Positions 32,161 through 43,788 of a stretch of DNA of 64,000 nt are shown here, piece after piece. Numbering within the stretch: position 1 is the first letter of the stretch; every line of letters begins with the position of its first letter. The stretch lies in the NCBI GenBank assembly GCA_020746995.1, contig JAGPXD010000002.1, positions 5,332,001 to 5,396,000 of the forward strand. Direction: 5' to 3'. Made by a program: the position numbers and the translations under genes. A model generated the notes under the pieces. That model saw only the letters and a list, made by a program, of their open reading frames with translations. It made no database searches and was not told the origin of the DNA. The stretch is from Plectosphaerella cucumerina (Eukaryota > Ascomycota > Sordariomycetes > Glomerellales > Plectosphaerellaceae).

Positions 32161-35100
32161 TCACGGGCTCTCGGTAGTCCTCAGGTTATTATACTTGGAG
32201 ATCAGCTCATCGATCTTGGCCGTCAGGTCTGGAATCCTAAACGGTTTCGAAATGACATCGTCCTGGCAGGCATGTTAGCAAAAGTTCCGTGACCGGGGTC
32301 CGGCTTGGAAAACTTACTATGCCGGCGTCTTTGGCATCTTGGATCTGCTCCGGCCGCGCGTAGGCAGTAACGGCGATGATGGGGATGTGGCGGATCAAGA
32401 CACCTTCCCTCTCCAGCTCGCGAATTCGCTTCGCACACGTCATGCCGTCCATTACAGGCATCTCCAAATCCATCAGGATTACGCTGAGATGGTAGCCGTC
32501 GGCCTCGTGGCCACTCCAGTACCGCGATTTCTTGAGCGCGTCTAGCGCCTCGCCGCCGTGGTTGGCAACGTGCGTGGTGTTGCCGCAGTTTCTGAGTTGC
32601 CTCTGCAGCACCTTCTGGTTCACCAGGTTATCCTCGACAATCAAGACGTCGTGACCCGGCGGCGTGGGAAGAGGTTCGGGAACCGGCGGGGCGACAGTTG
32701 GCCCTGTCGAGCCAGCGTCTTGCTTGGAAGGTGGGGGCGTCGTTGTCGTCGGGATCCTTCCAGGCCGAGTAGGCCGTTGTGAGTGCAGCTCGGCCAGGCT
32801 GGCCACCTCGTTGCTGGGACGGTCCGCCTTGCGGCACTTGACGTAAAAGGAGAACGTGCTGCCTCGGCCCTTTTCCGACACGACGCCAATCTGACCGCCT
32901 TGCAGCTCCGTCAGCATGCGCGAGATGAACAGGCCGAGACCCGAGCCGCCGTACTGGACGTGAGTCCGCGGCGACGTCTGCGAGAAGCGCTGGAAGAGTA
33001 GCTTCTTCTCGTCGTCTTGAAGTCCGGGGCCCGTGTCCTGCACCGAAAAGTGCAGGTTCATCTCCTCGCCGTCGCCCCAGTCCTTGTCCGCCGTCAGATC
33101 GTGCTGGTCGCCTCTTCGGCTAGGGAAATAGGACGCGTCTTCAAGCTCGTCCACGCTGCGCGAGGCACCAAGCGTGAGGTGGATACGGCGCACCTCGCGG
33201 TTCTGCGTAAACTTGATGGCGTTCGTCATGAGGTTGATGAGTACTTGGCGGAGCCTTGACGGGTCAAGCTTGACCCAGTCAATACCGTGCTCCACGTACG
33301 CGGGCTTGACGTCAAACTTGAGCTCAATGTCGTGAGTGTTAACCTCCGACTCGAACATCTTGAGCACGTTCTGCACAATGTTGACAGGTCGTGCGTGCAC
33401 AGGCGTTACCAGAAGCAACTGCGAGTCCAGCTTCGAAAGTGTAAGAATGTCGTCCACAATGCGGTGCTGGTGGCTGGCGCAGAGGTTGATCGTGTTGGAC
33501 GCCTCAAGACAGCTGTCGAGGAGAGGTTGAAGCTGCCCGGAGGAATTGTCGCGGAAGTCATGGATGATGTTGGAGATCTCATCGGCGCACTGGAGAATGG
33601 CGCTAAGGGGATTGCGCATTTCATGACTTGTGACTGGGGTATCATGGTTAGTTTCTGAACATTAAGGTTGGGAAGGTGGGTGCTTACTGTCAATGAAGTT
33701 CTCCTGCTGGCGCTTGAGCTCCATGGCTTCCTCCCTGCGCTGCATCTGGAACGCCTCTGCCCACTTTTGGGTCGAGATGTCGGTGATGCAGCCGAAAATG
33801 CTCTTGAGCTCGCCGTCCTCGTCCTTCTCGGGGTACGCGCTCATCAAAACCCACGTGTCGATCATGTGGTCTCCGTTTTGGCGGCTGCACTTGAACCTGA
33901 ACTCGTGTGTGATGGCTTCCTTCTGATGCAGCAGACGATCCCAGACGCGCTCGACTTCGGGCCTATCCTCGTCGCGCACGCTCTGCATCCAGCCGTCGGC
34001 GCTGTCTTCGCCGCGGGGATGGCGCGAGATCTGCCACCAAGTGTCGTTGGCAAAGTTGATGAGGCCCTCGCCGCTGGCGATGAACATGCCGACCGGCGCA
34101 AACTCGGCCATCCGTGTAAACTTGTACTCGCTTTCCACGGCCTCCTGCGTCCTCAAGATGAGCTCCGTGCGCAGCTCCTCGCGGTCCAGGGCCGCAAGCT
34201 TGGCGGCACGCTGTCCCCGCCGGATCTCTTCCTCGAAGAGCACCACGGATGCCAGTGATGTCGCCAGCTGCCGTGACAAGAGGTGAATGAAGAGCTTGTA
34301 GTCGTCATCGTAGGGTCGTCGAGGGTTGGTGCCCATGACGATGAAGCCGACGACCGATTCTCCCCCCGTGGTCGGGTGCACAGGCAGGATGACAACTGTC
34401 CGCGAGGCTTCACCGAAACCTCTCCACTCCATTCCCTCCAGTAGCGCGGTGGGGAGCGTGCCGTCATCAGTAGACAGGACCACCGGCGCGCCGTGCATGC
34501 TCATAGACTGGCGCATGTAGGGCGCAAAGCCTTCGTCGGATATTCTGAGGTCGAGAGAGGAAACGTAACAACTGCTTTCTGGCTTGACACCCAGAGTTCC
34601 CTCTAGTTGCAGGTGGGGTGGGTGTGTCACACTCCCGGAGTGCATGGACGAGATCTCGCTCTCAGACTCGTCCTTGACGGAGTAGATCAGGGCAAATGGA
34701 ATGTCGGGCTCGTTGAACTCGAGACCCTGCTTCACCCTCGGCCAGAAGGCCCTCACATCTCTGGCTGCGGCGGTCATCTCGCCGACCTCGCGGAGCGTGA
34801 GCATCCGCCGCTCGTTGACCTTGCGGCGCGTGTTTTCGAATGCGGGGTTGTAGAGGCCGACGACCTGGCCATCGCTACCGATCAGGGGCACGATGGACCA
34901 AGAGAAGAATGCCTCTTCAAGGAAGCCGTGACGGTACACAAACAGGCGATTGTCGTTCCTTAATGTTGACTGGCCGTTCTCGAACGCGCCCCGTAGCACC
35001 GGGCCGATATCATCCCAAATCTCGGCCCAGGCATCCTGGTACCGCTGGCCCATGAGGGCAGGGTGCTTCTGGCCCGCCAGTTCGAGATATGCCTCGTTGT

Positions 35101-36916
35101 AGATGGTCACCAGCTCGGGGCCCCAGTACATGGCGGCCGGGTGAGGAGAACCCATGACCATATTCGCCATGGCGCGCAAGTCGGCGCTCCAGTCTTCGAT
35201 CGGTCCCAGGCTAGTAGAGGCCCAGTCGGTGGTTCGGGCGAAATGAATGTGCTGGTTCATGTCGGGCGTGACGGTTATACGGGTCCAGTCAAAGGACGGC
35301 CGGACCAAGCCAGCGTGGAGGACACGATTCGTAAACTCATCCGAGTGATGTCTCTCGTCGTCGTCCAGGTCGTCATCCATGACCACATCCTCATACGGAA
35401 GTGGAATGTCCTTGGCTGAAGGGATGGGCTCTACCTCTCCGAAATAGTCGCCCTCATCGATGATCTCAATGGGCTGTTCTGACTGATGCGGAGACGGCGT
35501 GGGTCCCCTGCTGCGTTCCTCCAAAACGACGGACTCCTTGGCGAGGGCTTCGGGGGCCTCGGGGGAACCTTCCGACACGGCGCTCTTGCTTGCGCTGATG
35601 AAGCGGAACCGCCTGCGCAGCGTGGAGCAGGTCCAGGTGATACCGCCATACGTGTGCGAGGGCAGGCAGACGTCCATCGATTCGTTGTTCTTGACGCAGC
35701 TTAGCAACCACGACTTGAAGCCGGAGTAATCGACATCCTTGGCGGCCTCCTCTCCCTCGACGGCAAGGAGCTTCAAGGTGCCGCTGGACGCGCGCAAGGC
35801 GGCGTTGGCGTACATGAGATGTAGGCCGGGTCTGTTGACATTAATAGGGTTGACGAGGTCGATAATAAAGGTCGGCCGCTCGTCCTGCTCGAGGAGCTCG
35901 ATAACACCAACACCCCGGAGAACCTGCAGGCCGGGTGGGAGCGGCTGCCCGTTGGGGCTCCGCGTGGACGAAGCGGTGGCCGTGGGCTCTGTAGAAGACC
36001 AGCTGCCACTGCCGGCAGAGGTGCTACCGGAGCGGGCAGGGCTGCGGGCGTGCACATTGCCGCGGGGCAGCTTCACGGTGTGGACAGACTCGGAATCTTC
36101 GTGAAGCCGGGCCAGAAGGACGGCGGCCGCGTCCGAGGGCGGCAGCCGTGGAGTTCGTGCGGACATTGGCCGAAGAGAGTTGGAGAAGAAAAGAGGCGAG
36201 GTGACACCCTGGCTCATATGCAGAGCAAAGGCGGCGGCAGCGGTGTTCCCCTTGGGAACGCCGGTGAGGTCGAGGCGGGTGGGCGGCAACAGGCGGGTGC
36301 GTGCCTTTTTGAGGGGCGAGGGGCGGAAGCCCAGCTGGGCGACCTCGTCGTCGGAATGGCGCTTGGAGAGGTGAGGGCTCGGCCGAGAGAAGACGGTCTC
36401 TGTGGAAGTGGTTGATCTCGCGGTGGTGGGCGTCTGCTGGAGGTTGTGGTTGCCAAAACCAGGAGGAGCGGCAACTGGCGTCGTCGGTTCACGGGGATTC
36501 AGTGGGCTCGACGTCAGACCATGGCGACTAGCAGAGGTGGCCCATTCTCCGTCTGCGAGGGGATGAGGGCGACGAGCCCGCTCGAGGGCAAAGAGGGAGG
36601 CGGCAAAGTCGGTTCTGTCGATCTCGGGAAGGCCGTTGCTTGTTGTGCGATCGGTGTGATGTGCCTGTGACTTTTGCGAGCAGGCGGGGGCGGAGACTGA
36701 GACGGAGGCGGCGATGGGCCCAAATGTCGCGGGAGGAGTGACCTGCGCGGGCGCGGGCGCAGCAGGGGGGCCACTTGTCGTGGGCGTTATTGGCGGCGTG
36801 GACACGGCGGCGGCAGCGACAGAGTGCGTGTTGGGAAGGACAGGAATCGCTGCGAGGGCGGCGGTTGAGGGCAAAGGGAGCGGACGGTGTCGATGTTTCT
36901 CGTTGCCCAGCGGCAT
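32161..36916 (-). CDS. Hybrid histidine kinase with PAS and GAF sensor domains
   Basis: Three exons (36916-33688, 33633-32318, 32262-32161) give 1548 residues. After a disordered Pro/Ser-rich head (1-330) come a PAS-like region (about 335-445), a second PAS (about 560-695, with MYWGPELVTIYNEAYLELAG), a GAF-like region (700-890) and a third PAS (930-1050, FAPVGMFIASGEGLINFAND). The HisKA box has the phosphoacceptor His1080 (SHEMRNPLSAI). The ATPase has an N box (NLMTNAIKF), G1 (DTGPGL) and G2 (GGSGLGLF). A C-terminal receiver has Asp1465 (ILMDLEMPVMDG) and Lys1521 (SKPFR). No membrane helix is present, so it is a soluble sensor feeding a phosphorelay (Ypd1-Ssk1/Skn7 in fungi). The first intron falls inside the H box and the second just before the receiver Lys; both have CTAAC branch sites. 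The ligand is unknown. An in-frame ATG at 37033 is an alternative start. Confidence 0.9.
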
Positions 36917-39900
36917 GAATGAGATGCGGTTGGGGAAAGGCGGGAGAAAGGAAAAAGGGAAAAGACCAGGCTGGGGGGCGTATGAGGAGTGTGCGATCCG
37001 ATCCCCCCTGGCGATTTTCGCGAGTGGGTTCAACGGCGGCGGCGGGAGGTCGAGGCGAGACGCGGGCGAGGCCTACCTAGACACCTGCTACACTCGGCAC
37101 AGCACCCACAGCTGCTGGGGGGCTCCTCCGAGTTTGGGGGGGGGGCTTCCCGTCCTTGTCGCCTGGAATCCCCTGTCGGCTGTTTGTGGCTATCTGCTGC
37201 AGGTCGCAGCAGCACAGGAGCAACAGGAGCAACAGCGAGCAGGAGCAGCCTCTTCCCAGTTTGCTCTCCTGATCTCGGGGTGGGAACAAGAAGGGATGCG
37301 ACGTTGAGCGCCAGGGTTCAGGGTCGAGGTCGAAGTCGAGAACGAGGTCGAGATGGGCGACAGGGTAGCCAAGGCTTCCAAACCCTGCCGAGATCTGACG
37401 CTGTCCCCAGGTTGGTGGCCCTGTACTGTACCTGTGACCTGGTACAATACTCAACCAACGAGTTGTGTTGGCGACCAGGCTCGGGGTGCGCACAGCAAAG
37501 GTGACGGCGATGGCGGCCGCGGTGAATGCAGCTGCGGTAGGAGGCGGCGACAACAGCAGCCCCAGGCCATTGATGGCGGGGTGTGTGAGTGGTGCTGGAG
37601 ACGATGGATCATACACTCTTGACACTCGCTGCACTCTGCGGGCGATTGACAGGCGCAGGACGCAACCTGGAACCCCAAGAGGGAGGGGTGAGGGTGCAGT
37701 GCCAGGGCTTGGGGTGAGGTGAGGGATCGGTCGATTCGCTCCGAGGGCGGTCGAGGGCGTGTCACCGGAACGTCTTCCGTATCGGTACAAGCCCGAAGGA
37801 AGCAGGACGATTCACGAAGGTGCGGGTTGTTGCGTGGCGTCTGCTTGACGTGCCCGACGGGACGTGAGGAGCCAGCGGCAGTCGGTTGGCAAATGCGCTT
37901 GGTGATTTGGTCCGTGGACCGGCAATTGTCGAGGTGGAGATGATAGCCACCGGACTGTTGTTGTGTTTGGTGGGATGATCGAGGGTGAAGATGAGGATGG
38001 GAGCAGTAGCGATGACACCGTCGGGTTGGATGGGCAAGTAATGGATTGGGGGGAGGGGACTGTGCTTGAGCTCCTACTCGTCCCGTCTAGCGCCACCTTC
38101 CCAGGTACTCGCCCAGATCTTTCCAGATTCCCCCGCTGCGAAACGTACAGACGGGATGATGCAGTGGAAGGAGCTGACTGACCTGTGACGCCTGCTCTTG
38201 GCTGTGGTGGCACTGCTGGGGGAAAGAGCAAGACTGCCAAGACGAGCTGACTTCCTGACAGACGGCAGGAGCAACCAACCTCGGCACCGTAAAAGGCACG
38301 GCAACGGACGGACAGACAGGGAGGGAGGGAAGGACCAACCTGGGAACCCACTGAAGGCGCCGGCCTCAATTGCGGGAACCCGAGCTCCCAGTGCCTCTCC
38401 TCTTTGACCCGAGTCTGGACTGAAGACGGCAAGGACTGGAGCTTGGACCAAGGGGTGTCGATTCCGTACCAAACGCGGCGGCTGACGCTAAGAGGGAGGC
38501 GATCGGGGGCTGGTATGGGAAATCGAGATTTCCATGAAGGTGGAGGGAAAGTCGAGCAAACGAGGGGTGGGCGACCGGCCGAGACAGCGGGGACTTTGGG
38601 GTTAAGGAGTATTCTATACCATCCATCAGAGCAGCCCATAGTACTTCGTACAAGAGGTCAGATCAAATGCACCACTTCTTTAGTTTGCACCGCTGCCAAA
38701 ACGGAACCGGGGGAAGAAAGACGGTCGGTTTCTTGGTAAATGCAACAAGGAGGGATCTCGACAGAAGCATCATTCCGGCGGGCCAACCCCGACCGTCCGT
38801 CCGCCCCATGTCTTCAGCCTCCGATCAGGGCGGTGGGCGGCAGCATCCCTGGTCGGGGGCCTCTAACCTGTTGCGGGCATGGGAATGGCCGCCGTGTCAC
38901 CGCCAATAGGGAATGCCTGCACAGGTACCGAGACGGGATATTGATAAGGCAACGCTTGCTTCTTGCGAGGAACCCAACATGTTCTTCGAGTAGGACCTCT
39001 GGCGCACACATCCAGCACGACTCAAGACCCGAGCAGCTGATGGGCAACGTCGATCTCGGGCCCTACTCCTGATTCCTCTCGAGTCGACCAGGGGGGGAAC
39101 CGTCGCGATGGTTCCCCCCCTCAAGACGGCTGTGCTGTCCCGGGGTTAGCCAAGACTCCGTCGACCGCGTTCTAGGCTCCAAAAGACCCCCAAGCGCGTG
39201 TCTTGGCCCGGCTGCGAGGCACTGGTAGATGGCCTGATGCATTGTCCGGGCGTCGAGATGGACCGAGACATTCGTAGGGTAAAACGGTTCACATTCCGCC
39301 CGGATTGCGCCTCTGCTTTTCTTCCCCCCCTGCGTCATCTTTTGACTCGGGACACTGACAAAATACCCGCCAGCACGCGTTGGGGGCCGAGTCTGAGGTT
39401 GCCCGGCAATTAATCCCCACGAGCTTTTCGAGTTCCATGTCCCCCTCGGCATCATCCCGAAAGCCCGTAACTCGCAGGGCGCGGCCGCCTGAGCTAGGGC
39501 GCTGCCGGTGCGGTAGATGGATGCATGTCCTAGTTTAGATCGCTTCGAAGGCTCCCACGTTGTCTTTGACACGGAAGGCCGGAGGGCTCAGAAGGGTGTT
39601 CAGGCGGCCACTTTGCACGCTGGCGTCATAGGCCACCCGGGCAGAATATCTAGTAGATGGGTCATGCCGTCGCTTAGATGGTTGCATGTGCCGTCAAAGG
39701 CCGCTTCGAACGGTCGTTACGTCACAGGAAGCTAACCCCCCGAATGCCGGTGTCGTCAGCCACTGCAGCTGAGACAAAGAACATCGTCGAGAGACAGGAC
39801 AAAACGCCCATGCCGAACGAGGTATGTTGGCCCCTGAGGATTCAAGGAACGTCGACCGGACCCGCGCCGGGGGGGATATGCATGCCTCGACCGGAGGGAG

Positions 39901-41062
39901 ATCGTCAGGGTCCTGCCGTGCTCTGGCACGCGATGGCCAAAGGCAACTGGAGTCGCAGGACTCGCGAGGGCTGCCTGCCGGCGCCCGCGGAATATTATGC
40001 CAAGAAGCAGAGGGAACAACTGGGGCATGTGCGCGATACTCGAGGCGCCAGAAGAAAAGAATCGCTACGGTTCGGTTGGCGGCGGTCGGCCGTCTTCCGG
40101 AGACTGGAGTTCAGGTTTCGTTTGTGGTCCAGTGTCCTGGGCGCCGCCGCCGCCAAACGCGAGGCCGGGCCTGGACCTCGGTCGGCCCCACACACCCATC
40201 GCCGATCAGTTCCTCCCCGCCCGTGTCGGGTGTGACTTTGGGGTTGGAGGAAGAACGCAAGCAGCGAGATGGCATTGGCAATAAGCTTGGGGGTCTTGGC
40301 GAACCAAAAGCAGCACCGTTTGTCTGTGATTACCTCAGCGGGTGTTGTCGCTTCGGGGTGACTGTTGATCTTGAACTCCAGGGCCAACATCAACTTGACG
40401 GGGCCAACTCCGGATTATAATTCGGTCTCGTGGTCGACGCATTCAAACCAACCCTCTGGCAACTTGAGTGTCAGCACGGTCGCGCCACAGCCCGTGACAC
40501 CCGCCTGACAGCACCGTTGGCAAGTCTGACCGCGGCTACGTCACCGCTGACGGGAGCTTCTCCAGCAGAGGCAGAACTACATGAGCTGTGTGCTGTGTGA
40601 TAAGCTCACATGCCCTCTTCTTGAATGTTACAGACAACTCCCGTTCAAGGTCTGGAGTGGAGTGCAGCACCAGGTCATGTGACATTCAAACTGCTGACCG
40701 GCGCAGCCTGAGCTGTCACCGAAAGTGTCGGTGTGAACCTCAAGATCGAAGTTCGAGCAGTACCACTTTTGAGCCGACCTCCCTGGCGTCAGCAGCGCCG
40801 GCACTCCTGTGCCGGGCGCTTCTGGATGCCGTCGCACAATGACCACGCCAGGATGGTCCGAAGCAGGTCTTCCGCGGCCTGATCGGCGTCCTGGCCAAGG
40901 ACAACAGACCTTCTCGAACACAAGACTTCTGAAGTGGATGTTCAGGAGCGTCGCTGCTTTAGCCAGGCCTGGGCCTTCGCCAGGTAGTTTTGTGCATGCA
41001 CAACTCGCCACCTCTGCGACTGGCAGTCAACCTCATTTGACTTCAGTCACCAGCCTCTGGGG
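36917..41062. other. Gene-free upstream region, 4.1 kb
   Basis: Between the start of the kinase gene and the 3' end of the second Zn2Cys6 gene I see no supportable gene. CAG/GCAGGAG-type and GAGGTC-type simple repeats lie near 37200-37350. A strong hairpin is at 39091-39120 (separate entry). The open frames are Arg/Pro/Ser-rich and overlap on all frames, as expected by chance in GC-rich DNA. Confidence 0.5.
39091..39120. repeat. Perfect 11-bp inverted repeat (G7AACC hairpin)
   Basis: GGGGGGGAACC at 39091-39101 is exactly complementary to GGTTCCCCCCC at 39110-39120, with an 8-nt loop GTCGCGAT. It stands alone in non-coding DNA. It could be a transcript hairpin, a terminator-like structure or the trace of an inserted element; no flanking duplication is evident to me. 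Confidence 0.7.
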
Positions 41063-42349
41063 CTACTCTGCCACTTCCGATGCAACCCAGTCTTCAACAG
41101 CCTCAAGGCCGCGTCCGTAGGCGAGCAAAGCCCGCGTGAAATCGTCCACTGCCGATGGCCTTGCTTCGTCAAGCAACCGGTCCAGTCCCCGACAGAACAC
41201 CGGATGCTTGGCTGTGCTGCTCTCCTGCAGGCGTTCCATCCACGACCGAGGCGATGAAGCGTCCCAGAGACCGCTTCTTCCAGTGAACCCAATGCTCCCC
41301 GGACACACCGCAGAGCCATGGTGCCAGATAAGGAACGCCGATTCTGTGAGGGTGGCAGCGATCCAGAGGCGACGAATGGACTCGGAGAGAATCCATGCCT
41401 TCCATTGTGAAGCCACTGTGCCATCTGAGTGCAGTTTGTTGATTTGCGAGCTGTTCAAAGGCTCTTCAGGGACTAAGAGCTGGTCGGATGCAACGGCTGC
41501 TGCAGCTGTTCGTAGGAGAGCATCCGCCCACTGCGTGACTGTGGACAGCAGGCTCTCCGAGCTCCCACGCGCCCGCACATCTCCGTCGAAGAGCCCAATG
41601 ACCTGGAAGATCAACAAAGCCTGCGTACGTCCAATCTGGTCTCGGAGGTCGGGCATCTCGCCTGGCCCCAGCAGGCTATCTGACACGGCCGCCTCCTGAG
41701 TGAGATCGAGGGCCCCGTCCGCTGACATGCGCAGTGCTATCCTCCGACTCGTCTGGTTTGACGCTGAGCGATAGAAGTGCCAGGTCGCAAAGGCATTCTG
41801 CAGAGATTTGGGAAGATCGGCGCCGTAAAGCCGTGGGTGCACGAATGCGCAGTGGTTCTCGCTCGTCCATTGATCCAGCCACGCCCTCATGCGGTCAATG
41901 AAGTTGTCGAGACCAGAGTCGGGGTACGTAATGCGTTCGTCCTCTCCAATTTGCACATGGTCGATGGTCCATGAGGACGGGTCAAGGAACCAGGGGGGTT
42001 CGGATTGGTCGACCGTGGTGTGGGTAGTCGACAGAGCCTCAATGTGAGAATCAGAGGGCTTGTTCCTGTGCGCCGAGAGACCCGAGGAAGACTGTGTCTC
42101 GCTCGCGGAAAGGGGCGGGGATTGGGTGGCATGAGATGCTCGAAAGGTTGCGGGCCTTCGGGAGAACGGGTAGACGCATTGAAGGCTTTGGTGGCGGCAT
42201 CGGCGGCAGACCGGATGTTGCTTACTGCATCTTCGCTTCGATTTGCTGCAGGCGGCGCAAGCCGGATCGCGCCGATGAGTATCTGCGGAGTTTGAAGACA
42301 TCATGGGCGATGCAACGGGCGAGTTGGGTTTGTGAGGCGGAAAGAACAT
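41063..42349 (-). CDS. Zn2Cys6 transcription factor, short type
   Basis: A single exon of 428 residues from the ATG at 42349. Zinc-cluster Cys residues are at 31, 34, 41, 48, 51 and 58 (CAACSKSKRRC, then CRRCRHQSLQC), with a basic stretch between the second and third. The rest has no classical middle-homology signature but has helical segments such as RTQALLIFQVIGLFDGDVRA and SESIRRLWIAATLTESAFLI, resembling the C-terminal domain of short pathway-specific regulators. It is divergent from the SDR gene at 42775 and shares a 425-bp promoter with it, so it may control that gene and perhaps the downstream enzyme run (inference). Alternative in-frame starts are 42451 (longer) and 42304/42301 (MMSSNSAD); the cluster is intact in all of them. 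Confidence 0.82.
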   Translation of the reverse strand: MFFPPHKPNSPVASPMMSSNSADTHRRDPACAACSKSKRRCSKQHPVCRRCRHQSLQCVYPFSRRPATFRASHATQSPPLSASETQSSSGLSAHRNKPSDSHIEALSTTHTTVDQSEPPWFLDPSSWTIDHVQIGEDERITYPDSGLDNFIDRMRAWLDQWTSENHCAFVHPRLYGADLPKSLQNAFATWHFYRSASNQTSRRIALRMSADGALDLTQEAAVSDSLLGPGEMPDLRDQIGRTQALLIFQVIGLFDGDVRARGSSESLLSTVTQWADALLRTAAAAVASDQLLVPEEPLNSSQINKLHSDGTVASQWKAWILSESIRRLWIAATLTESAFLIWHHGSAVCPGSIGFTGRSGLWDASSPRSWMERLQESSTAKHPVFCRGLDRLLDEARPSAVDDFTRALLAYGRGLEAVEDWVASEVAE

Positions 42350-42774
42350 GCGGGCTTGAATGGCTGCGGGGAGATGAAGTCTTCCCGCAGCGAGGAGCGG
42401 GGTTGGAGGTTGGCGGTCCGAATTTGCTGACAAAACACGGCCAACTGGCAAGAAGCCCCTGAATTGCGGCTGCCGCTGGATCCCGCATACTGGCGCCTTC
42501 TCCTATCCGGGTTGTATGCGGCCAACTCCCGTCCCGCTCCCGCACTCGCCGCATCGCCGCACCCATCTCTGTCAGCATCATCGCCTGACACTTCAAACTA
42601 GGACAACGACCAGGAACCGAAGTGACTTTCAAACTATTATAAATAAGATGTCTTTGGCCACAGTCTGTAGGGATTTTGCCTTCTCAGAGCATCGACTCCC
42701 CTGAACTTAATCAAGCTCCTATCACTTCACATCCTTCCCCTTTCCAGACCGCCATCTGCTGCACCACCTTCAAC
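42350..42774. promoter_or_regulatory. Divergent promoter of regulator and SDR with CGG motifs
   Basis: The region holds CGG-N1-CCG (42414-42420), CGG-N3-CCG (42467-42475), an inverted pair CCGCATA (42483-42489) / TATGCGG (42515-42521), and the 9-mer CGGCCAACT twice (42438-42446 and 42519-42527). TATAAATA at 42638-42645 is a good TATA box for the SDR gene, 130 bp before its ATG. The motifs suit Zn2Cys6 binding, but CGG is common in such GC-rich DNA. Confidence 0.4.
42638..42645 (+). promoter_or_regulatory. TATA box of SDR gene
   Basis: TATAAATA within an AT-rich patch (ACTATTATAAATAAGATG) lies 130 bp upstream of the SDR start codon. Such clear TATA elements in these fungi go with regulated rather than constitutive genes. 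Confidence 0.5.
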
Positions 42775-43788
42775 ATGAGCCTTCCCGCCCTCAAGCTTTA
42801 CCACAAGCAGCCCTACCCGGCCATCTCCCCAACCCGGCCGGAGATAAGTCAAGCAGGCAGGACTGTGGTCGTCTCAGGAGGCAGCTCCGGAATCGGATTC
42901 GCCATTGCTCGTTCCTTTGCTACCGCTGGAGCCAAGCGCGTCATCATCCTCGGTCGCCGTCGCGAAACCGCCGAATCCGCCGCAGCCAAGCTCAACAGCG
43001 ATGCTGGTCGCGACGTCGCCAAGGCAAGGATCGTCGATGCCTATCATCTTCCCGACATTGAACGTCTGTGGTCCGACTTGAAGGCCGAGGGCATCTACGT
43101 CGATGTGCTTGTTCTGAGTGCGGCTGCCTACGGGAAGAAAGCGCCCATTCTCGACGCCAGTTTGGAGGATACGTGGAGGGACTACGAGGCCAACGTACGG
43201 GCGCCGCTGGCCATGACGCTCAGTTTCTCCAAGCAGACGACGGGACGTGGGAAAAAGGTCAGACCGTCTGCCAGCACTCTCGCCAAGAAACATATACTAA
43301 ACCTTGCTTAGTATCTGGTGAATGTATCAACCATCGCCGCCTACATGTGGACGACAATGGGCCCGGACCGTCCCACATATGGCCTCACGAAGAATGCAGG
43401 GACAGCTCTCATGCAGCAGATCGCAAAGGACACCAGCCCGGACGACCTACAGATCGTCAGCTTCCACCCGGGGGGTGTTTTGACTGAAGCCGCACGTCGG
43501 GAGGGCTACGCTGACAGTGGATTCAACTTTGACGACGGTATGTATCCGGTCTCGTCTACTTACGTCTTCCTGATGCTAACCCGCGGTACAGAAAACTTGC
43601 CAGGCAACTTTGCGACATGGGCGGCGAGTCCCGAGGCAGCCTTCCTGCATGGGCGCTTTGTCTGGGCCAACTGGGATGTGGAAGAACTCAAGAATGGTGT
43701 GGTGGGAGAACGGATCCAGGAGGATGAGCATTTCCTCAAGGTGGGCATCGAGGGACTGACAGAGAAGGATGGAGGTGCCAGGTTCTGA
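42775..43788 (+). CDS. Short-chain dehydrogenase/reductase
   Basis: Three exons (42775-43257, 43312-43537, 43592-43788) give 301 residues, the classical SDR size. The nucleotide-binding motif GGSSGIG is at 35-41, the catalytic Ser in NVSTIAA at about 167, and Tyr184/Lys188 in TYGLTKNAG. The Arg-rich GRRRETAE after beta2 suggests NADP(H). It would reduce or oxidise a carbonyl/alcohol on an unknown small substrate; it is cytosolic, with no signal peptide. Both introns have standard ends. The second (43538-43591) is 54 nt and free of stops, so an unspliced reading would insert 18 foreign residues. It is divergent from a Zn2Cys6 regulator. Confidence 0.85.

Noticed and set aside
37812..38639. 275-codon minus-strand frame upstream of the histidine kinase
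   Set aside because: Pro/Ser/Arg-rich translation without domains; overlapping frames on the same strand are equally open, as in GC-rich non-coding DNA.
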